NCBI GenBank assembly: GCA_035687245.1
Contig: DASRYH010000073.1
Location: forward strand, 1 to 27,592
Direction of reading: 5' to 3'
Source of the DNA: DASRYH01 sp035687245
Lineage (GTDB): Bacteria; Actinomycetota; Coriobacteriia; Anaerosomatales; PHET01
Length of the DNA: 27,592 nucleotides
In this document: in pieces, positions 21,588 through 27,592 of the stretch
Position numbering within the stretch: position 1 is the first letter of the stretch
How the letters are laid out: every line of letters begins with the position of its first letter
Notes under the pieces: generated by a model
The model's database searches: none
The model's input: the letters and a program-made list of their open reading frames with translations, nothing else
What the model was told of the DNA's origin: nothing
Position numbers and translations under genes: made by a program

Positions 21588-22904
21588 CTACTCCGGCGCG
21601 TCGCCCGAGTAGAGCTGCTCGGCATCCTCATCCATGAGGGAGGGCAGCTCTAGGAGCGCAGAGGCCTCGGCCTCCGGCAGACTCTCTACCGTTCGCAGCT
21701 TGCGCTCCATCGCGCGGCTGCGGCGCTCAGTCTCGCCGATGGTGTTTGCAGCCGTGTTGAGCTGGCGCTTCACCTTGACGAGCACGTCACCGAACTTGCC
21801 GAACTCGGTCTTCACCGCGGCGAGGATCTTCCACACCTCGGCGGACTGCTGCTCGATGGCGAGCGTCTGGAAGCCCATGCGCAGAGCGCTCAGGAATGCG
21901 GTCAGGTTCGTCGGGCCCACCGGCACGACGTGGTACTTGTGCTGGAGCTCGTCAGCGAGCGTCGGATGGCGCAGAACCTCGGCGTAGAGGCCCTCGGTCG
22001 GCAAGAACATGAGAGCGAACTCGGTCGTGACCGGCGGGCAGAGGTACTTCGAGCTGATCGCCTCGGCTTGGACCTTGATCGAGCGCGCCAGCTGGTCGGA
22101 CGCCTTCTGCACGGCCTCGACGTCGCCTAGCTCCGCGGCGTCTTGCAGGCGGACGTAGTCCTCCTGCGGGAACTTCGAGTCGATAGGCAGCCAGACGCAC
22201 GACTCAGGATCGTCGCTCGGCCCGGGCATGCGAACCGCGAACTCGACGAGCTCGCGCGAGTCTTCCTTCACCTTGACGTTGCGGGCGAACTGCCCCGCTG
22301 TGAGCGTCTGCTCGAGCAGGGCGCCCAGCTGAACCTCGGCCCAGGTTCCGCGCGCCTTCACGTTGGTGAGCACGCGCTTGAGATCGCCCACGCCGGTGGC
22401 GAGGTTCTGCATCTCGCCAAGGCCGCGCTGAACCGCCTCAAGCCTCTCGCTCACGAGCTTGAACGACTCGCCGAGCCGCTTCTCGAGGGTTTCGTGAAGC
22501 TTCTCATCGACCGTCTTGCGCATCTCGTCGAGCTTCTTCTCGTTGCTGTCCTGCAGTGCCTTCACGCGACCGTCGAAGGTCGTGCGGATGCTCTCAAGCG
22601 ATGCCGCGTTCGACTCGCTGAGGGTCTGGAGTTGTTTGCTCACGCCTTCGAGCTGCGCGCGTTGAAGCTCGCTCATCGCTGTGAGGTTCTGGGTAAGCTG
22701 GTCGTTGGCGGTGCGCTGGAGCGTGCTGAGCTCCTCGCGGGAGTCGCGCGCCGCACGAGACGCCTCCTCGCGGCTAGCGCGCAGCTCCTCGCTCAGAACG
22801 GCGTCATTTCGGCTGGCTCCGCTCACGCGCCACGCGAGCAGACCGACTGCCGCGAGGTTGACCACGCCGAGCGCCAAGACAACCCACACCAACGCACTGC
22901 TCAT
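21588..22904 (-). CDS. rmuC: DNA recombination protein RmuC
   Basis: 438 aa, typical for RmuC, which limits inversions at short inverted repeats and carries a PD-(D/E)XK-like nuclease fold. An N-terminal membrane helix (about 4-25) is followed by a long coiled coil (about 30-165). The RmuC domain (about 170-400) includes KARGTWAEVQLGALLEQ, the PIDSKFPQEDY motif that contains the catalytic Asp/Lys, and VGPTNLTAFLSALRMGFQTL. GAGGGAG precedes the ATG. The tail is Glu-rich. It is transcribed divergently from the phosphoribosyltransferase gene, with 192 nt between, and no clear terminator was seen downstream. Confidence 0.95.
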   Translation of the reverse strand: MSSALVWVVLALGVVNLAAVGLLAWRVSGASRNDAVLSEELRASREEASRAARDSREELSTLQRTANDQLTQNLTAMSELQRAQLEGVSKQLQTLSESNAASLESIRTTFDGRVKALQDSNEKKLDEMRKTVDEKLHETLEKRLGESFKLVSERLEAVQRGLGEMQNLATGVGDLKRVLTNVKARGTWAEVQLGALLEQTLTAGQFARNVKVKEDSRELVEFAVRMPGPSDDPESCVWLPIDSKFPQEDYVRLQDAAELGDVEAVQKASDQLARSIKVQAEAISSKYLCPPVTTEFALMFLPTEGLYAEVLRHPTLADELQHKYHVVPVGPTNLTAFLSALRMGFQTLAIEQQSAEVWKILAAVKTEFGKFGDVLVKVKRQLNTAANTIGETERRSRAMERKLRTVESLPEAEASALLELPSLMDEDAEQLYSGDAPE

Positions 22905-23096
22905 GCACGCGCTCCCTCACCGTGGACCGTGTTCGGTACGGACAGCAGTGTAGTGCAATTCCTGGCGTCCTCGGTCAGCATAGCTGCGCGCTCTGACATA
23001 GGAACGACCTTGCGGGCCGGCGACACCGAGCGCGAGGCCACTCCGGGAGCGGTGTCTCGTCGGCCGCGCGGGTATCTTCATCTTGAGGTGGGATAC

Positions 23097-23720
23097 GTGT
23101 TCGCTGATCGCACAGACGCCGGCCGGCGACTCGCGGCGGAGCTGCTCGACTATCGCGACGCGGCCGACACGGTCGTCTTCGGCATTCCGCGCGGCGGTGT
23201 GATTGTCGCTGCCGAAGTTGCAGCTGCACTCCATCTCCCGCTCGACGTCGCCTTGGCCGCGAAGGTGGGGGCGCCCGGCAATGTCGAGTACGCGATTGGC
23301 GCGGTCGGGGCCGACGGCGTGGTCGTCACGGGCGCACACACGGGCCATACTCCGGCCGATATCGAGGCGCTGGCAGCGGAGGCACGCGCGAAGCTGACGC
23401 GCGGACTGTCGCTGTGGAGCGCAGGACACCCCGCGCGCGTTCCTCGCGGCGGGACCGCGATCCTCGTCGACGACGGGCTGGCGACGGGACTCACCGCGCG
23501 CGCAGCAGCCGATTGGCTCCACCGTGCTGGGGCAGCCCGAGTCATCGTGGCCGTGCCGGTCGCATCGCCCGAAGCAGCTCAGGAGATGCGCGCATACGCC
23601 GAGGAGGTCGTGGCCATCGAGGCCCCCGCGGGGTTCTTCGCCGTGGGCCAGGTCTACGGCCGGTTCGAGCAGACGACCGATGCCGAGGTGCAGGCCGCGC
23701 TCTCCTTGTATCGCAGGTAG
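23097..23720 (+). CDS. Predicted phosphoribosyltransferase (COG1926-like)
   Basis: 207-aa type I PRTase-fold protein of unknown substrate. GTG 23097 is chosen because an AGGTGGGA stretch at 23086-23093 precedes it; GTG 23088 in the same frame is an alternative. The frame's open stretch further upstream is only antisense to rmuC. Features are FADRTDAGRRLAAEL, VVFGIPRGGVIVAAEVA near the N-terminus, VALAAKVGAPGNVEYAIGAV, and the PRPP loop TAILVDDGLATGLTARAA. This is the family often found near or fused to dienelactone-hydrolase-like genes; no such gene is present here. A cytoplasmic salvage role is possible but unproven. Confidence 0.87.
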   Translation: MFADRTDAGRRLAAELLDYRDAADTVVFGIPRGGVIVAAEVAAALHLPLDVALAAKVGAPGNVEYAIGAVGADGVVVTGAHTGHTPADIEALAAEARAKLTRGLSLWSAGHPARVPRGGTAILVDDGLATGLTARAAADWLHRAGAARVIVAVPVASPEAAQEMRAYAEEVVAIEAPAGFFAVGQVYGRFEQTTDAEVQAALSLYRR

Positions 23721-23788
23721 AATCGCACTCTCTGACGGTGTGGTGCGAGAGCGCGTCGCAGGGCCGGTTCAATGACATAGGAGTGAAA

Positions 23789-24352
23789 GTGCCATCCAAC
23801 CGATGGGTCGCCATCGACTTTGAGACAGCGACGCGCGAGGCGACGAGCGCCTGCGCGCTTGGCATCGCCGTCATCGAGGGGCTCGAGATCGTGGACGAGG
23901 CGGCGTGGCTCATTCGGCCGCCGTTCAACGACTACGATTATCAGAACACCGCAGTTCACGGGCTGTCCGCCGAAGACACGGAAGATGAACCCGAGTTCGA
24001 GGAAGTGTGGGGCGAGATTCGCGACGCGATAGGCCGAGCGACCCTGCTCGCTCACAATGCGCCGTTCGACATGAGGGTGCTACGGGCTCTGATCGCGACG
24101 AGAGAGCTCGCGGCACCCGACTACGAGTACGCCTGCACGGTCGCACTCTCCCGACGAGCATGGCCTTCGCTTCGGAATCACCGCCTCGATACCGTGTGTG
24201 AGCACTGCGGCATCGACTTGGTGCACCACGAGGCCGAAAGTGATGCACGCGCCTGCGCACGAGTGGCTATCGAAGGTGCCCGGTCGGTCGGGGCGTCCAA
24301 CGTCGACCAAGCGATGCAAGTGCTCGGGTTGCAGATCCGTCGCCTCGTCTGA
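23789..24352 (+). CDS. DnaQ-like 3'-5' exonuclease (DEDDh)
   Basis: 187 aa. GTG 23789 is preceded by AGGAG at 23779-23783; GTG 23783 in frame would add two residues. Exo I is WVAIDFETAT (DxE), Exo II is LLAHNAPFDMRVL (D), and Exo III is HHEAESDARACARV (H ... D), so all four acidic residues and the His are present. It resembles stand-alone DNA polymerase III epsilon-type exonucleases without the polymerase-binding tail. A few Cys (EHCGIDL, YACTVAL) are ordinary. It likely takes part in DNA or RNA trimming. It is 68 nt after the phosphoribosyltransferase. Confidence 0.88.
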   Translation: MPSNRWVAIDFETATREATSACALGIAVIEGLEIVDEAAWLIRPPFNDYDYQNTAVHGLSAEDTEDEPEFEEVWGEIRDAIGRATLLAHNAPFDMRVLRALIATRELAAPDYEYACTVALSRRAWPSLRNHRLDTVCEHCGIDLVHHEAESDARACARVAIEGARSVGASNVDQAMQVLGLQIRRLV

Positions 24353-24477
24353 GAGCCGACGACTGCCGCGCTTGGTTTGCACCTCAGAATCACAATAGAG
24401 GCAGAAATGGGTAAATCCTCCTCACACGCGTCTTGGGCGTGGCTCGCTTCGCGGGCACGCTCAAGGAGATGAGGGAC

Positions 24478-24563
24478 TCTCGTAAGGGCAAACCCGCCGA
24501 AAGACGGGGACGCAAAGCCATCGGCCCTCGGTTTCTGTGACCAAGGCGGTCGGGCTGCCGGGA
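24478..24563 (+). ncRNA. c-di-GMP-I (GEMM) riboswitch
   Basis: Conserved GEMM-I sequence is nearly complete. AAGGGCAAACC starts helix P2, and CCGAAAGACGG supplies the GAAA tetraloop. GGGACGCAAAGCC closes P2 and contains the ligand-binding A, then comes a P3 helix GGCCCTCGG ... GGCGGTCGGGCTGCC. Binding of c-di-GMP between P2 and P3 controls the downstream gene. No clear terminator with a U-tract follows. The remaining leader (24564-24736) holds a CTTGCCGCC/GGCGGCGCAAG complementarity around 24590-24646 that might be the switching element. In the 125 nt upstream (24353-24477) I see nothing firm besides space for a promoter. Confidence 0.92.
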
Positions 24564-24736
24564 ACGGCGACCTGACCGCTGCTCGCTGTCTTGCCGCCAC
24601 TGCTCTGAATCGTATCTTGGGGACTCGGGGGATTGGGGCGGCGCAAGGGCATCACGGGGACGGTCGACACGGGCATACACGTGCACAACTCCGCACTACT
24701 CTTGCCCTCCCAGTGCCACGGCAGATTGGAGACGCC

Positions 24737-27592
24737 GTGAACGGGAGAGGTCATTTCGGATCAGCAGGTCGGTTGCTGAGCCTCGCGCTGTGTATGGCGC
24801 TGGTCCTTAGCCTGACACCCATGGCAGCATGGGCGGCACCAGGTGTGGTCACGCCCGACGGCACTCCGACAAGCGGTGTCGGTGCTGCCACAGCCTCAAG
24901 CGTGGCCTTCGCCCACACCACTGGCGCTGGCACGAACCGGCTGATGCTCGTGGGCGTGTCGTGGAACTGCGGAACCACCGACCGCAGCATCAGCTCTGTG
25001 ACGTTCACCCCCTCGGGCGGCGGACCTGCGCAAGAGCTGAACCTGGTGAAGAAGCAGCAGGCGTCTGGAACGAACCTGCGCTACTCGGCCATCTACAGCC
25101 TGCTCAACCCGACGGCAGATACTCTGGGCACCGTGACGGTCACGTTCTCTGGCGCAGTCTCCAATGGCATCGTGGCCGGCGCCGCTGACTTCGCGGGTGT
25201 CGACCAGACCACTCCGCTCGGTACTCCTGCGGGCGCCAATGGCAGCAGCACTTCGGCAAGTGTCACCGTGGGCCCCATCACCGGCAACGAGCTCGTCTTC
25301 GACAACGTGTTTCAGGGCGGTTCCAGCGAGTCACAGACGCTCGTCACTGGCGCCGGACAGTCGCAGCAGTGGAATGCGTTTTCCGGAAACACCCGTGCGG
25401 CATCGAGCATCGAGCAGGCGACAGGATCCTCGGTAATCATGAACTGGACGGCGGCTACGTCTTCGATCTGGGCAATCGCGGCGGTACCTATCAACCCAGC
25501 CCCGGCGGCGGTCACGCATCAGCTGACGATGGGGGTCTCGCCGGTCGGCGGCGGAACCACCATTCCCACAGTGGGCTCCCACACCTACAACGAGAACGAC
25601 GTAATCGACGTCTCTGCATCAGCCAATCCCGGCTACACCTTCGACCACTGGGAGGGCGATGTCGCCGACCCGAACGCGGGCTCCACGCACGTCACAATGG
25701 ATGCGGACAAGTCAGCCACGGCCTACTTCACGCAAGACGAGTACACGTTGTCGACCGGCGTCGTTGGCAACGGGTCGGTAGCCGCGCTACCGGACCAGGC
25801 AACGTACCACTACGGCGACGAAGTGGTGCTGACAGCGACGCCCGACGACGGATGGGTCTTCACCGGATGGTCCGGTGACCTGAGCGGTGGAGTCGTCTCG
25901 CAATCGATCACAGTGCATGGTGACCTCAATGTGCTCGCGCACTTCGAGCCCTATGCGCGTGTGCCGCTCGCGGTGGATGGCCCGGCGTCGTATGCCACTG
26001 GAGCGACCAGTGCCTCGAACGTCTCGTTCTCTCACACAACGGGGACCGGGCCAGACCGCCTGATGCTCGCAGGCATCTCGTGGAACTGCGGCACGACAGA
26101 TCGCACCATCTCTTCGGTCACGTTCACGCCTACCGGTGGCCTACCGATGCCGCTCAGCGAAGTCATCACCCAACAGGCCATGAACGCGTCCTCCAACACA
26201 CGCTACTCGGCGATCTACTACCTCGAAGAGCCCCCCGTGAACACTCAGGGGACTCTCGCAGTCACGTTCAGCGGGACTGTCGGCAACGGCATCGTAGCCG
26301 GCGCGATCAACTTCAAGGGCGTTGACCAGGCCAACCCCCTCGCTGGTGCGGCGGGGGCGGCATTGACGAGCGGTCAGGCCCCCGAGGTCACCCTCTCCGC
26401 TCTCGATGGTGACGAAATCGTCTTCGACAACGTGTTTCAGGGAGCCACGGACTCCGGACAGACCCTGACGCCCGGCGACGGGCAGACAGGACTGTGGAAC
26501 GAGTTCATTGGTAACACCCGGGCCGCGTCGAGCTGGAAGCAGGCTGGCGCTGACTCGGTCACGATGAACTGGACCGCGGGCACTGCCTCGGTATGGGCGC
26601 TCTGTGCAGCGGCGATCAACCCACTAGAGTCAACCGACATCGCAGGCGCCACCATTGCCGAAATACCCAACCAGACCTACACGGGCTCGGGGATAGAGCC
26701 TGTTCTGAGCGTGACCTACGATACCGCGGTACTCGTTAAGGACACCGACTACACCGTCGCCTACAGCGATAACGTCAACGCTGGTGTCGCCGGGGTCACG
26801 ATCACCGGCATCGGTCGCTTCGCCGGTACCAAGGACGCATCCTTCGTCATCGAGAAGGCGACTCCCACCGTCGACACCTGGCCTTCGGCGTCTTCGATCA
26901 CGATCGGCCAGGCGCTGTCGTCATCGACCCTCTCCGGCGGAACTCACTCGGTGCCCGGTGCTTTCGACTTTGCGAACCCGAGCGTCGTCCCGGCGAGCAC
27001 CGGCGTCTACACCGCCGCTGTCGTCTTCACGCCGGATGACAGCGCCAACTACAGCGATGTGAACGGCATGGTCGACGTGCAGGTCGATTCGGCGCCGATT
27101 GCGAATGCTGAGACTCCCGATATCACCGGACAGCCGTCTGACATAGCGGTGACCGTGGGGCATGTCGCGCATCTTGTGGTCACCGCGCACGTGAACCAAG
27201 GGACCTTGTCGTACAAGTGGTATTCCAGCACCACGGACGCAAACACCGGCGGAACCCCGATTACCGGGGCGATTGCTCCCGCGTACGACGCTCCGACAGA
27301 CGCGCCGGGCATCACCTACTACTACTGCGAGGTGACCAACACCGATGATGCGGCGACCGTGAACAAGACCGCGACCGCCACGAGCGATGCCGCGAGAGTC
27401 CAGGTCGATGCAATCAATGTCTCCGGTGCGAGCGTGTCCCCGATCCCGAACCAGACGTATACCGGGACTCCGCTCACTCCGGCGGTCACGGTGACCTACG
27501 ACGCGCACACGCTCGTGAAAGACACCGACTACACCGTCGCCTACGCCGGCAACATCCACGCCGGGACCGCGACGGTCACCATCACCGGCATC
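24737..27592 (+). CDS. Large secreted modular surface protein (3' end outside window)
   Basis: An open frame of 952 codons to the window edge. GTG 24737 follows GGAG at 24728-24731. A signal peptide ends near residue 34 (SLTPMAAWA|APG). Modules: a jelly-roll-like unit A (about 38-255), two bacterial InlB-type repeats (about 258-405; YTFDHWEGDV and WVFTGWSGDL), a second copy of unit A (about 408-630), an MBG-like repeat opening IPNQTYTGSGIEP and containing VKDTDYTVAYS (about 632-706), a further MBG-type segment (about 708-785), an Ig-like domain with LSYKWYSS and YYYCEVTN (about 792-890), then another MBG repeat. It is probably an adhesin or matrix protein exported by Sec; the cell anchor would lie beyond the window. 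The c-di-GMP riboswitch upstream fits adhesion control. Confidence 0.85.
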   Translation, partial: MNGRGHFGSAGRLLSLALCMALVLSLTPMAAWAAPGVVTPDGTPTSGVGAATASSVAFAHTTGAGTNRLMLVGVSWNCGTTDRSISSVTFTPSGGGPAQELNLVKKQQASGTNLRYSAIYSLLNPTADTLGTVTVTFSGAVSNGIVAGAADFAGVDQTTPLGTPAGANGSSTSASVTVGPITGNELVFDNVFQGGSSESQTLVTGAGQSQQWNAFSGNTRAASSIEQATGSSVIMNWTAATSSIWAIAAVPINPAPAAVTHQLTMGVSPVGGGTTIPTVGSHTYNENDVIDVSASANPGYTFDHWEGDVADPNAGSTHVTMDADKSATAYFTQDEYTLSTGVVGNGSVAALPDQATYHYGDEVVLTATPDDGWVFTGWSGDLSGGVVSQSITVHGDLNVLAHFEPYARVPLAVDGPASYATGATSASNVSFSHTTGTGPDRLMLAGISWNCGTTDRTISSVTFTPTGGLPMPLSEVITQQAMNASSNTRYSAIYYLEEPPVNTQGTLAVTFSGTVGNGIVAGAINFKGVDQANPLAGAAGAALTSGQAPEVTLSALDGDEIVFDNVFQGATDSGQTLTPGDGQTGLWNEFIGNTRAASSWKQAGADSVTMNWTAGTASVWALCAAAINPLESTDIAGATIAEIPNQTYTGSGIEPVLSVTYDTAVLVKDTDYTVAYSDNVNAGVAGVTITGIGRFAGTKDASFVIEKATPTVDTWPSASSITIGQALSSSTLSGGTHSVPGAFDFANPSVVPASTGVYTAAVVFTPDDSANYSDVNGMVDVQVDSAPIANAETPDITGQPSDIAVTVGHVAHLVVTAHVNQGTLSYKWYSSTTDANTGGTPITGAIAPAYDAPTDAPGITYYYCEVTNTDDAATVNKTATATSDAARVQVDAINVSGASVSPIPNQTYTGTPLTPAVTVTYDAHTLVKDTDYTVAYAGNIHAGTATVTITGI
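25293..26442 (+). repeat. Internal duplication of adhesin unit A, marked by a 25-nt exact repeat
   Basis: The same 25 nt occur at 25293-25317 and 26418-26442, encoding VFDNVFQG in both copies of the unit. The flanking protein also matches: RLMLVGVSWNCGTTDR against RLMLAGISWNCGTTDR, and NTRAASS in both. The 1125-nt offset equals 375 codons. Synonymous drift elsewhere shows that the duplication is not recent. Confidence 0.85.

Noticed and set aside
22143..23096. Long plus-strand open frame fused in front of the phosphoribosyltransferase.
   Set aside because: It is exactly antisense to rmuC, whose protein is clearly real; the true start is near 23097 with its own ribosome site.
26921..27559. 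212-codon minus-strand open frame.
   Set aside because: It is antisense to the large surface protein, which is open through the whole stretch and has clear repeat modules.

Overview
The window is a compact, GC-rich bacterial chromosome segment with short intergenic gaps, frequent 4-nt stop/start overlaps and GTG starts. Gene content points to an actinobacterium, most likely of the Coriobacteriia. The pointers are an NRAMP-related magnesium transporter of the type characterised from Eggerthella lenta, PRC-barrel/MgtE fusions and c-di-GMP riboswitch control. There is no rRNA or other phylogenetic marker, so the lineage is an inference. No tRNA, CRISPR array, insertion sequence or phage gene was seen.

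Layout. (1) 1-7588, plus strand: the 3' part of a PLP aminotransferase, D-Ala-D-Ala ligase, a YtxH-type protein closed by a strong terminator, a PRC-barrel protein, a GNAT, a YbaK-type deacylase, a membrane-anchored polysaccharide deacetylase, and a membrane Ser/Thr kinase with a Gly-Thr repeat tail. (2) 7600-11835, minus strand: a three-gene operon (MgtE-like protein, NRAMP-related transporter, 5-formyl-THF cyclo-ligase) whose genes overlap by 4 nt. It sits behind an M-box Mg2+ riboswitch that I read on the minus strand at about 11585-11835, with an intrinsic terminator at 11483-11518. (3) 12060-15012, plus strand: a small secreted protein, a perfect 11-bp hairpin, then permease-ATPase-permease genes of an ABC-2 type exporter. 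(4) 15000-16708: a convergent HAD phosphatase and a GNAT with an N-terminal Cys cluster. (5) 16754-19348: a complete NMT1/SsuA-type ABC importer of unknown substrate. (6) 19381-21515, minus strand: a PadR / HAAS-domain membrane protein / DUF2807-like cassette with a perfect 19-bp palindrome in front of padR. (7) 21588-24352: RmuC, a phosphoribosyltransferase and a DEDDh exonuclease. (8) 24478-27592: a c-di-GMP-I riboswitch leading a very large secreted repeat protein that runs off the window.

How the genes work together. The most coherent unit is the magnesium operon. An Mg2+-sensing leader controls an NRAMP homologue whose metal site has lost the Mn/Fe-selective Met and Asn. That transporter is translationally coupled to an MgtE-like protein that keeps the Mg-sensing cytosolic domains but has lost the signature residues of the MgtE pore. 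This suggests a sensor/transporter pair. The second candidate system is the secreted 132-residue protein with its dedicated-looking exporter. The third is c-di-GMP control of a surface adhesin. The remainder is ordinary cell-envelope, DNA-maintenance and small-molecule metabolism.
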